From Lachnospiraceae bacterium (lineage in GTDB: Bacteria > Bacillota > Clostridia > Lachnospirales > Lachnospiraceae): DNA of 64,000 nucleotides. This document shows positions 1-7,557 of this stretch, in pieces (position 1 is the first letter of the stretch; each line of letters starts with the position of its first letter). The position numbers and the translations under genes were made by a program. The stretch covers positions 1-64,000 of the forward strand of contig JAAWCS010000007.1 of assembly GCA_022793375.1 (NCBI GenBank), written 5' to 3'. The notes under the pieces are model-generated. The model saw only the letters and a program-made list of their open reading frames with translations. It did not search any database and was not told where the DNA came from.

Positions 1-101
1 AAAACTATATCGGAATGACATGGGATGGTCAAGAGGAAAACGTGCCGCCTCCTGCAGCACACTTTTATAGACAGTGTTTAAAAACTGAGATTATAATTTG
101 A

Positions 102-1289
102 CGTTTTTGTGCGGGAGATAGGAACTTTAGTTTGCTGGGCTACAATGTGCCATTGGATAAGGCATTCCAGCATGGCTATTACGAAGAAATGGTATCGCTG
201 ATCCGCGGATTATTTGGGCAGGCGCTGAAAACCAATGAATTCTTACAATTCGCAGTCCTGACCGGATGCCTGCGAGTGTCAAAAGAGAGCATTTTTACAG
301 GGCTGAATAATTTCAAGATTCTTTCTATCACAGACAACCGATTCGATGAGTATTTTGGTTTTACCGAAGCGGAAGTGTGTCAGCTTTTGAAGGCTTATCA
401 ATTAGAAGATCACTTGGCGGAAACAAAAGAATGGTATGACGGATACCGTTTTGGCGATGCGGATATTTACTGTCCGTGGGATGTAATCAGCTATGCGGAT
501 CACCTTTCGGCAGATCCATATGCAGAGCCGGAAGCCTTTTGGATCAACACCAGCGGTAACGATCTGGTAAAGCGTTTTATTGACAAGGCGGACAAGACGA
601 CACAGAACGAGATTGAGCGTCTGATCGCAGGAGAAGCGATTGAAAGAGCGGTTCGCCTGGATTTGACCTATAATGAGCTGGATTCCAGTATTGCAAATTT
701 GTGGAGCGTGCTCTTTACTACCGGCTATCTGACACAGACAGGCAGGGCGGTAAACGGCGTCTATAAGTTAGTGATTCCCAACCGGGAAGTGCGGGAAGTC
801 TTTGTTACACAGATACAGGAGTGGTTCAAAGCATGTGTGATAGATGACGAAAAACCAATGCATGCATTCTGTCGGGCATTCTTAACAGGAGAAGCGGAGG
901 TCATACAGAAGCAGCTTAACGTAATCCTCAATCGGATGATCAGCGTTCTGGATACAAAGGCGCCTGATAATGTGAAAGAGAATTTCTACCATGGCTTGCT
1001 GCTTGGATTGCTGCGAAGCGAGGCAAACTGGCTGATCCTGTCCAATGTAGAGTCAGGCGACGGTTTTAGCGATATATTGATCGAGCCGGAAGATCCGGAT
1101 GGGGGGATAGTCATTGAAGTAAAGTATGCGTCCAGTATTGCGGGGTTGGAGAAAGCCTGCAAAGGAGCGCTGGCGCAGATTAAAGAAAAGCGGTACGACG
1201 AAAGGCTTCGTAATGAAGGGCGGACAGAGGTATTGGCTTATGGAATTGCTTTTTGTAAAAAGCGCTGCCAAGTGGTATGCAAGAAGTAA
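102..1289 (+). pseudogene. 5'-truncated AAA-ATPase-like / PD-(D/E)XK nuclease protein
   Basis: The reading frame matches the middle and C-terminus of the large clostridial family that joins an AAA-ATPase-like domain to a C-terminal PD-(D/E)XK nuclease domain. Family features visible are the segment ALKTNEFLQFAVLTGCLR, the EWYDGYRFG motif and, near the end, the nuclease residues D314, E329 and K331 (SDI...IEVK), counted from the TTG at 132. The N-terminal part with the Walker A loop, normally about 160-180 residues, is missing. The frame is closed by a stop at 99-101 and the only start is a TTG at 132 without a good ribosome-binding site. I read it as a decayed or rearranged remnant, not a functional gene. 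Members are often multicopy in gut Clostridia and their role is not established. Confidence 0.65.
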
Positions 1290-1502
1290 ATAGGCGTGGG
1301 CCGATGCAGGTCGTATTCTCAATAACACCATTGCCACTGAAGAAAACAAAGCTTCTCAAAAGCACTTTTGCCCAAAAAATGGAAGATAATTCCAAATACG
1401 TGATATCTTTCCAATTTAGGTCTTGCTTTCTCCTTCGGAATAGAATATGATAGAAACAAGCAGCCTATAAAGCGAGAGAAACAAGGAGAGGGTAAACGAA
1501 AG

Positions 1503-1787
1503 ATGAAACGGAGGAGAATCAATAGAAAAGATATTTTGGAGGACGAAAAGGCAGAGCAAATTCTGCTGGAGTTATATAAAGTAGGTCATGGGCTTGCGGA
1601 TCAGATCGTCGAACGGGTGCTCGGAACCGATACAGACCGTGATGAGCGGGAAGAAATTATACAGAATACATTGATTGGGTTGGCGGCGGAGGCAGAGAAG
1701 CTGGAGCGGATGAATCTGGAAAAAAGACTGCAGTATATGAGTACGATGGTTTGGAAAGCGGCAATCGAACGAAGCAGAGACAAATAA
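1503..1787 (+). CDS. Small protein resembling sigma-70 region 2 only
   Basis: A 94-residue basic/acidic helical protein. Its second half (DEREEIIQNTLIGLAAEAEK followed by YMSTMVWKAAIERSRDK) resembles region 2 of extracytoplasmic-function sigma factors, where the usual pattern is D-AED-VQ-TFLRL...YL-TI-RN-AID--RK. Region 4, the -35-recognising helix-turn-helix, is absent because the frame stops right after region 2. It is therefore either a truncated sigma factor or a small protein derived from one. The ATG at 1503 has AAGGAG about 12 nt upstream. A weak promoter (TTGCTT 1423, TATGAT 1446, 17-nt spacer) precedes it. It stands alone between two other accessory genes. The sigma relation rests on pattern only and is uncertain. 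Confidence 0.5.
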   Translation: MKRRRINRKDILEDEKAEQILLELYKVGHGLADQIVERVLGTDTDRDEREEIIQNTLIGLAAEAEKLERMNLEKRLQYMSTMVWKAAIERSRDK

Positions 1788-1817
1788 AGGATTAGAGAAA
1801 GATCAAACTATTTTTAC

Positions 1818-1920
1818 AGGGAGCTGTTGCAAAAGGAACGTTTCCGCGGGATATGGCTAAAAAAGGTTGCGTACCGGCGCCATATCTTGGGGAAATGTAT
1901 CATTTTGCGGCAGCTCTTTT
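1818..1920. repeat. Nested inverted repeat, possible copy of a ~100-bp interspersed element
   Basis: Outer arms GAGCTGTTGCAAAA (1821-1834) and TTTTGCGGCAGCTC (1903-1916) pair at 12 of 14 positions. Inner arms GATATGGC (1850-1857) and GCCATATC (1879-1886) pair perfectly. The end sequence and overall length match two other elements at 23412-23510 and 35535-35633, although the interior here is diverged. No coding potential. Confidence 0.5.
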
Positions 1921-2020
1921 TTGCATGATGCGCCCATGACGGCGGAGAGGTACGAGGCAATACCTTTTGTTTGACAGGAGCAAAAAAAGCCTGCTACCAC
2001 TCTTGTTTATAAAATATCTT

Positions 2021-2050
2021 ATGACATTTTAAGGAAAGGAGTTATATAAT
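2021..2050 (+). promoter_or_regulatory. Promoter for the tyrosine recombinase gene
   Basis: -35 ATGACA (2021-2026), 18-nt spacer, perfect -10 TATAAT (2045-2050), placed about 30 nt upstream of the ATG at 2082. Confidence 0.5.
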
Positions 2051-2081
2051 ATGGACAAAATATAATTGAGGTGAGTGCAAA

Positions 2082-3080
2082 ATGCAAAAGACAGAAAATT
2101 TGAAGAACGAAAGTTACCGCTCCTCCGAAAAAACTGCCCTTACGTTTTCGGCTCTCTATCAAGAATGGCTGGAGAGCTGTAAATCCGAAGTGAAGGAATC
2201 TACCTATGCGCAGTACCGGATCTACGCCAGAAATCATTTACTGCCGTATTTTGGCGAAAATGCATTCGCAGAGATCACCTCGCAGGAGGTTCGGGCGTTC
2301 GTTCACTGTAAGCTAAACACATTAAAACAGCCGGACCTTCCCACGTATTCGGCCAGCACGGTTCGGCTGATGCTCAGCATACTGAAGCTGATTTTTCAGT
2401 ATGCGCGCCTGAAAGGCTACGATATGGATGCAAATCTTGTGTTTCCCCGTCTCCAGGAAAGCCGTGCCCGCCGAAAAGTGGTTCTGACCGTGGAAGAGCA
2501 GACCCGTTTGACTAAAACATTAAACGCAAGTCCCCATACGGACGCGGTGGGAATCCTGCTCAGCCTGTATACGGGCCTTCGTATTGGCGAGGTCTGTGCC
2601 CTGCGCTGGAAAGAGATTGATTTGGACAACCGCTGTATACAGATTAAATATACTCTGCAGCGGATCAGCGTATTCGATCCGCAATCCCCTCAAAAAACAA
2701 AACTGGTTATGTCATACCCTAAGAGTAGAAAATCCCTGCGGGATGTTCCGATCCCGCTTTTTTTAATTGAAAAATTATCCGGCATCTGCCCGGAGGATCG
2801 AGAGGCGTATCTTTTAACCGGTTCCCGAGAAGCGTATCTGGAACCGCGCACCCTGGAAAACCGTTTCCATAAATATGCCCTGGACTGCGAACTTTCGCAG
2901 GTGCATTTCCATATGTGCCGCCATTCTTTTGCGACAAGATGCCTGGAAAAAGGAGTGGATATCAAGACACTGAGTGAAATCCTCGGGCATTCCAGCGTAA
3001 AAATCACATTGGACCGCTATACCCATACTTCGTTTGATCTGAAACTCACCAATGTAGACAAACTGACATTTTTAAATTAA
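2082..3080 (+). CDS. Tyrosine recombinase / site-specific integrase
   Basis: A 332-residue phage-integrase-family recombinase that cuts and rejoins DNA through a phosphotyrosine intermediate. An N-terminal SAM-like core-binding domain (about residues 20-110) is followed by the catalytic domain with the full residue set: R167 (TGLRIGE), H277 and R280 (HMCRHSF), H303 (LGHSS) and nucleophile Y313 (DRYTH). The ATG at 2082 has GAGGTG upstream. The length fits integrases of conjugative or integrative elements, but no excisionase, relaxase or clear att repeats are visible, so the element it belonged to is either outside the window or gone. A small hairpin at 3089-3118 follows the stop but has no T-run. 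The gene and its neighbours to the left are more AT-rich than the rest of the window, which suggests acquired DNA. Confidence 0.9.
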   Translation: MQKTENLKNESYRSSEKTALTFSALYQEWLESCKSEVKESTYAQYRIYARNHLLPYFGENAFAEITSQEVRAFVHCKLNTLKQPDLPTYSASTVRLMLSILKLIFQYARLKGYDMDANLVFPRLQESRARRKVVLTVEEQTRLTKTLNASPHTDAVGILLSLYTGLRIGEVCALRWKEIDLDNRCIQIKYTLQRISVFDPQSPQKTKLVMSYPKSRKSLRDVPIPLFLIEKLSGICPEDREAYLLTGSREAYLEPRTLENRFHKYALDCELSQVHFHMCRHSFATRCLEKGVDIKTLSEILGHSSVKITLDRYTHTSFDLKLTNVDKLTFLN

Positions 3081-3213
3081 AGCAAGATTTCCAGCGCAAG
3101 CCTCCAAAGGAGCTGGAAGCGTGCCCAGGGCATGCCAAAGAAAGCGAGATTGTAAAGAAAGGAAATTCCCAGAAAAAGGAACGAAAGAATACAAACAAAT
3201 GTTCGGAAAAGCC

Positions 3214-3242
3214 TTGCCTTTTCCCTCGGGTTGTGCTAAAAT
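3214..3242 (+). promoter_or_regulatory. Promoter of the radical-SAM DNA-repair operon
   Basis: -35 TTGCCT (3214-3219), 17-nt spacer, -10 TAAAAT (3237-3242). The SOS-type operator starts five bases downstream, so bound LexA would block transcription initiation. The leader to the first ATG is about 110 nt. Confidence 0.5.
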
Positions 3243-3246
3243 AAAA

Positions 3247-3262
3247 AAGAACATACGTTCTT
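3247..3262. promoter_or_regulatory. LexA-type SOS operator
   Basis: AAGAACATACGTTCTT contains a GAAC-N4-GTTC dyad that fits the Gram-positive SOS box (core GAAC....GTTC). It sits at the expected transcription start of the operon. Damage control of the two downstream putative DNA-repair genes is inferred from this site; no lexA or recA gene lies in the window. Confidence 0.65.
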
Positions 3263-3356
3263 AACAAAATAAGCCAGCGTTTCTTTTCAAAACTGCAATC
3301 GCCCAGAGGCATAGACTTGGGAGTGGGGAGACCTGGCACAATCCCGGGAGGGAACC

Positions 3357-4985
3357 ATGCTGATTTTAGAAAACCTGTCTTTGGAGAAAAAACTGGAGAT
3401 TTTATCCGACGCGGCTAAGTATGACGCCGCCTGCACGTCAAGCGGCGTGGACCGCCGCGGGGCGCGGGGGACGATTGGCAATACCAGCGCCTGCGGTATC
3501 TGCCACAGTTTTGCGGCGGACGGCCGCTGCATCTCGCTGCTGAAGATTTTGATGACCAATGAATGCGTGTACGACTGTAAGTATTGCATCAACCGCCGTT
3601 CCAACGACATTGTGCGCACGGCGTTCACCCCGGAGGAGATTTGTACCCTGACGATCGAATTTTATCGGCGTAATTATATAGAAGGTCTTTTTTTAAGTTC
3701 CGGGGTTGCGAAGAGCCCGGATGCCACTATGGAGCGGATTTATGAGACATTGTATCTGCTTCGGCAGAAATACCGTTTTCGGGGATACGTCCATGTAAAA
3801 GGGATCCCGGGCGCGTCGCCGGAGTGGGTTGGGCAGATCGGTTATCTGACAGACCGCATGAGCGTCAATTTAGAACTTCCGACGGCGGACAGCCTGCACG
3901 CCCTTGCCCCACATAAGACGCGGCAGACGATCCTGCGGCCGATCCGCCAGATTCAGCGGGGGATGGAGGAGGAAAGGCTTCTTTTAAGCGACGGGCAAAG
4001 CCGTCATGCCCTGCCGGATTATCGGAGTGAAAACAGGGCCGGCAGTACTGCGCGGGAAACGGAATCCGCTTCCGGCCCGGGTTCTCAGCCCGCTTTACGT
4101 GAGGGCGCCGGCCCCTTGCCCGCGGACCCGCTGTCTGGCTCCGGCCAGCCCAGTCTCTTTGCCCGTCCCATGCGGATTCCCCCGCCCACGGAGAATGCGT
4201 TTTCCGCCGGGCCGGGGGCTTCAAAGCTGCCGCCGCTTCCGGCTTCCCAGGGAATGCGGGGCGACTTGGTGCGGGGAGAGCGGCCCCGCTTTGTACCGGC
4301 GGGGCAGAGTACACAGATGATTATCGGCGCTACGCCGGAGACCGACTACCAGATTGTGACGGTGGCGGAGGCGCTGTATCACAAATTTGACTTGCGCCGC
4401 GTGTTTTACTCGGCCTATATCGGAATAAACGAGGACAGCGCGCTGCCGGCCGTGGGGGAAAAACCGCCGCTTTTGCGGGAGCATCGGTTGTATCAGGCGG
4501 ATTGGCTGCTGCGTTTTTACGGATTTACGGCCGGAGAACTGCTTGACGAAAGCCGCCCCAATTTCAATGTGTTTCTGGATCCTAAGTGCGACTGGGCGGT
4601 GCGGCATTTGGGATATTTCCCGGTCGAAGTGAACCGGGCGGATTACGCGGCCCTTCTGCGGGTACCGGGGATTGGCGTCAAATCGGCGCAGCGAATCTGC
4701 AAGGCCAGGCGCAGCTCGGCGCTGGATTTTGCAGACTTAAAGAAAATGGGGGTAGTACTGAAACGGGCCCATTATTTCATTACGTGTAAAGGAAAGATGA
4801 TGCAGCGGATTCGCTTGGAGGAAGGTTTTGTGACATCCTGCCTGATGGATCAGAACCGGAAGAAAAACTGGCAGCTGGAGCATGGGGACGAGAGTTATCA
4901 ACAGCTTTCGCTGTTTGATGACAAGAGATGGAACCTGGCTCCCACGGCAGGAGACGTCTGCGAGAGTCTGACGGGGCAATTATAA
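3357..4985 (+). CDS. Putative DNA modification/repair radical SAM protein
   Basis: A 542-residue radical-SAM enzyme of the family annotated as putative DNA modification/repair radical SAM protein (TIGR03916 type). The 4Fe-4S/SAM motif CVYDCKYC lies at residues 70-77, with extra cysteines C46, C49 and C58 just before it. A helix-hairpin-helix DNA-binding motif (VPGIGVKSAQRICKARR) is near residue 440. Family members are about 415-430 residues. Here a Pro/Ser/Gly/Ala-rich, low-complexity stretch at residues ~206-308 is inserted before the conserved PAGQSTQMIIGATPETD. The ATG at 3357 follows GGGAGGG. The gene overlaps its partner by one base (TAATG), so the two are translationally coupled. The exact DNA reaction of this family is not established. 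Confidence 0.88.
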   Translation: MLILENLSLEKKLEILSDAAKYDAACTSSGVDRRGARGTIGNTSACGICHSFAADGRCISLLKILMTNECVYDCKYCINRRSNDIVRTAFTPEEICTLTIEFYRRNYIEGLFLSSGVAKSPDATMERIYETLYLLRQKYRFRGYVHVKGIPGASPEWVGQIGYLTDRMSVNLELPTADSLHALAPHKTRQTILRPIRQIQRGMEEERLLLSDGQSRHALPDYRSENRAGSTARETESASGPGSQPALREGAGPLPADPLSGSGQPSLFARPMRIPPPTENAFSAGPGASKLPPLPASQGMRGDLVRGERPRFVPAGQSTQMIIGATPETDYQIVTVAEALYHKFDLRRVFYSAYIGINEDSALPAVGEKPPLLREHRLYQADWLLRFYGFTAGELLDESRPNFNVFLDPKCDWAVRHLGYFPVEVNRADYAALLRVPGIGVKSAQRICKARRSSALDFADLKKMGVVLKRAHYFITCKGKMMQRIRLEEGFVTSCLMDQNRKKNWQLEHGDESYQQLSLFDDKRWNLAPTAGDVCESLTGQL

Positions 4986-5821
4986 TGGAAGAGATGGTTA
5001 CGATATTTCTCTGCGGTCCGGAGCCGGAGGATATTTTTACCGCGGTGTACGATGCCTGGGCCAGCCGCCTGGGCCATGGCAACGTGCTGCTGGAAATCGA
5101 GACGCAAAACCGGCAGCCAAGGCTGTTTGCCAGGGACCGGTATGTAAAGCGGGACGATCAAAAGGCGGAAAAAGTGGCGCGCTCGGTCTACCGCAAGATA
5201 TCGGCCGAAGCGTATCATGGGATATACCAGGCGGCGCTGTCGTTTGAAGAGGACCGGGCGGACGCGATCTACCGCTTCCTGATCCGGGGCTTTGAGGTGG
5301 GGGCGGAGGTGATCGACCGCCTGCAGGACCCGGCGGTCTGCCGGGTATTTGAATTGTCCCGGCGGGTAGGGCGGGAAAGCCATTTATTCCTGGAATTTGC
5401 CCGGTTTGCGCAGTGGGAGAACGGCATTTTATTTGGCCGTTTGGCGCCTAAGTGTAACGTACTGCCGATCATTGCGCCGCATTTTGACGGCCGTCTCTCC
5501 GGTGAGAACTGGATCTTGTACGATGAAACGCGCCGCCGGGCGGCGGTGCACCCGGCCGGCGGATCGTGGTTTTTGGCGGATACGGCCGAAGCCGGCTGGG
5601 AAGAGCTGTTTGCAGAACAGGAGGCAAAAGAAAAAGACCCGCTGTTAGTCCCTACGGATCAGGAAGCATGGGAAGAGTTGTGGAAAGGCTTTGTAAAAAA
5701 TATCGCCATCGGCCCCCGTGTCAATCCCGCACTGCAGAGGAACCTGATGCCGCTTTGGTATCGAAAGCATATGACAGAGCATCAATCGGAAGCGATAAAA
5801 GCCGGCGTAACAAAAATTTAA
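4985..5821 (+). CDS. TIGR03915/DUF4130-family putative DNA repair protein
   Basis: A 278-residue protein of the DUF4130 family, which is typically encoded next to, or fused with, the radical-SAM protein upstream and sometimes a uracil-DNA-glycosylase domain. Recognisable elements are the start IFLCGPEPEDIFTAVYDAW, the central HLFLEFARF segment, PIIAPHFDGRL and the C-terminal NPALQRNLMPLWYRKHMTEH. It has no membrane segment or signal peptide and is presumably cytoplasmic. The ATG at 4985 overlaps the previous stop. An in-frame ATG at 4928 lies inside the upstream gene and is unlikely to be used. Its biochemical role is unknown; a function with the radical-SAM partner in DNA damage handling is inferred from pairing and from the shared SOS-type promoter. 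Confidence 0.85.
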   Translation: MEEMVTIFLCGPEPEDIFTAVYDAWASRLGHGNVLLEIETQNRQPRLFARDRYVKRDDQKAEKVARSVYRKISAEAYHGIYQAALSFEEDRADAIYRFLIRGFEVGAEVIDRLQDPAVCRVFELSRRVGRESHLFLEFARFAQWENGILFGRLAPKCNVLPIIAPHFDGRLSGENWILYDETRRRAAVHPAGGSWFLADTAEAGWEELFAEQEAKEKDPLLVPTDQEAWEELWKGFVKNIAIGPRVNPALQRNLMPLWYRKHMTEHQSEAIKAGVTKI

Positions 5822-5910
5822 GAAACTTCTCAGAAAATCCCGGAGAAAAATATCGCCGAATGTGGTACAATAACGAGGAAAGTGACGGTCGTGCTTGCAC
5901 GAACCGGCAT

Positions 5911-5939
5911 TTGACGAGTGCCGCCATCGAGACGATAGT
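5911..5939 (+). promoter_or_regulatory. Candidate promoter for deoB
   Basis: -35 TTGACG (5911-5916), 17-nt spacer, -10 GATAGT (5934-5939). Two identical TGGTACAATAA strings (5863 and 5945), each an extended -10 type match, lie nearby and are alternatives. The rest of 5822-6034 shows only a small hairpin around 5885-5906. Confidence 0.35.
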
Positions 5940-6034
5940 CGAGATGGTACAATAAAACAACACGGAAGAGACAGCGGGCCGATGCAAGGACCGATCGTCG
6001 CCGCAGAATTACCATTATATGGGAGGATAGTACC

Positions 6035-7204
6035 ATGAAGAGAGTGTTTTTGATCGTTTTAGACAGCGTAGGAATCGGAGAACTTCCCGACGCCCATTTA
6101 TATGGAGACGAAGGGAGTAATACGGTGAAGGCCGCGGCAAGCAGCTCCTGTTTTTCGATGCCGAATATGAAAAAATTGGGCTTGTTTAATATTGACGGGA
6201 TGGATTGGGCCGAGAGTGAGACAGCGCCGACCGGCGTTTTCGGCCGCCTGGCGGAGAGTTCCAAGGGAAAGGATACGACGACCGGGCACTGGGAGATTGC
6301 CGGCTTGATTTCTAAGAGTCCGATGCCGACGTTCCCGGAGGGATTTCCGGAGGAGCTTCTGGCCAAGTTAAAAGAGCGCACCGGCCGGGACATCCTCTGC
6401 AACCGTCCTTATTCGGGCACGGATGTAATCCGCGATTACGGCGAGGAACATATGCGTACCGGCGCCCTGATTGTCTACACGTCGGCCGACAGCGTACTGC
6501 AGATTGCGGCGCATGAGTCGGTGATTCCGGTGGAAGAGCTGTACCGGATCTGTGAGACTGCCCGGGAGATTTGCCAGGGGCCCTGGGGCGTCGGCCGTGT
6601 GATTGCCCGTCCCTTTGAGGGGGAATATCCGTTTAAGCGGACCTCGCGCCGTCATGACTTTTCGTTGGTTCCGCCAAAGGACACGATGCTGGACGCTTTG
6701 ATGAAGGCCGGATTTGAAACGCGCGGCGTAGGTAAAATCAGCGATATTTTTGCCGGCAAGGGAATCAGCGCTACCGTGCGCACGGCCGGCAATGCGGAGG
6801 GGATCGACCGCACGATTGAGAATATGAAGGCTTCTTTTGAGGGCATCAGCTTTACAAATTTAGTGGACTATGATATGCTGTACGGTCATAGAAATGATAT
6901 AGAAGGGTACGCCAAGGCCCTGACGTATTTTGACGAGAGACTTCCGCAGATGCTGGCGCTTTTACAGCCGGAGGATATTCTGATGATTACGGCCGACCAT
7001 GGATGCGATCCGGCGACGCCTTCGACGGATCACTCCCGGGAATACGTGCCGCTTGTCATGGCAGGAGCGCCGTTAAAACCCGGCCGGAATCTTGGAACAC
7101 GCGCGACGTTTGCCGATATCGCGGCAACGATTTTAGATTATTTTGGAGTTGCGAATCCGGGGGCCGGCGAAAGCCTTTTGGAACAAGTCCTTGTCAAAGC
7201 GTGA
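6035..7204 (+). CDS. deoB: Phosphopentomutase
   Basis: A 389-residue cytoplasmic metalloenzyme of the alkaline-phosphatase superfamily that interconverts ribose-1-phosphate (or deoxyribose-1-phosphate) and the 5-phosphate, linking nucleoside breakdown to the pentose-phosphate pool. The start RVFLIVLDSVGIGELPDA carries the first metal-binding Asp. KGKDTTTGHWEIAG holds the phosphorylated Thr, and ADHGCDPATPSTDHSREYVP supplies further metal ligands. Length matches the family. The ATG at 6035 has GGGAGGA upstream. It is monocistronic here, with no nucleoside phosphorylase or deoxyribose-phosphate aldolase beside it. The 6S RNA promoter overlaps the last codons of the gene. Confidence 0.97.
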   Translation: MKRVFLIVLDSVGIGELPDAHLYGDEGSNTVKAAASSSCFSMPNMKKLGLFNIDGMDWAESETAPTGVFGRLAESSKGKDTTTGHWEIAGLISKSPMPTFPEGFPEELLAKLKERTGRDILCNRPYSGTDVIRDYGEEHMRTGALIVYTSADSVLQIAAHESVIPVEELYRICETAREICQGPWGVGRVIARPFEGEYPFKRTSRRHDFSLVPPKDTMLDALMKAGFETRGVGKISDIFAGKGISATVRTAGNAEGIDRTIENMKASFEGISFTNLVDYDMLYGHRNDIEGYAKALTYFDERLPQMLALLQPEDILMITADHGCDPATPSTDHSREYVPLVMAGAPLKPGRNLGTRATFADIAATILDYFGVANPGAGESLLEQVLVKA

Positions 7205-7219
7205 AAAATGGTGTATAAT
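7191..7219 (+). promoter_or_regulatory. Promoter of the 6S RNA gene
   Basis: -35 TTGTCA (7191-7196), 17-nt spacer, perfect -10 TATAAT (7214-7219). It overlaps the deoB stop codon and predicts a transcript start near 7226. Confidence 0.7.
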
Positions 7220-7225
7220 CATTGC

Positions 7226-7460
7226 AGACAAGAGAAGAGATTTGTGTAGTAACCTGGGATGTTCGATCCCCCTGTATTTTTGAACCTACAGTTTGATTTA
7301 TGGGATTCCTATATCTTTAAGCGGATGTCAGGCCTCCATACGAGTGGAAGGCAGAAGCTTATTTGCGGTGACCCACCTGGCATTGTGCTAGGCGTCAAAA
7401 CGCAGGGGCCGGCATTCTGGGGCTATACAAAAGATAAGAGGCGGCGTAAGCCGCCTCTCT
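7226..7460 (+). ncRNA. ssrS: 6S RNA (RNA polymerase-binding regulatory RNA)
   Basis: No convincing protein fits here, but the segment has the form of a Firmicute 6S RNA of about 200 nt, which binds the sigma-A holoenzyme by mimicking an open promoter. Visible signs are a strong promoter immediately upstream, a long closing stem whose outer part TTTGTGTAG (7241-7249) pairs perfectly with CTATACAAA (7423-7431, one G-U), conserved-looking blocks such as GATGTTCGATCCCC and TTTTGAACCTAC, and an intrinsic terminator at the end. The family call is from pattern memory and base pairing. A covariance search with the 6S model would settle it. Confidence 0.8.
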
Positions 7461-7465
7461 GTCTT
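7438..7465 (+). terminator. Intrinsic terminator of 6S RNA
   Basis: Stem GAGGCGGC (7438-7445), GTAA loop, GCCGCCTC (7450-7457), then a T-rich tail. Confidence 0.75.
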
Positions 7466-7557
7466 TCCTCAGGCATATTTATTGGCCGCGTGCCTTGTCA
7501 CAGCCGCCTGCCGGGAAAGCAATCACCAAGGCCAAAGTGAAAGGAACATCAAAAAGC

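Noticed and set aside
1971-2013. TTGACA at 1971 with TATAAA at 2008 as integrase promoter
   Set aside because: Spacing is 31 nt; the downstream ATGACA/TATAAT pair with 18-nt spacing is better.
7259-7540. 93-codon frame across the 6S RNA region
   Set aside because: No ribosome-binding site; it runs through the RNA stems and terminator, which explain the sequence better.
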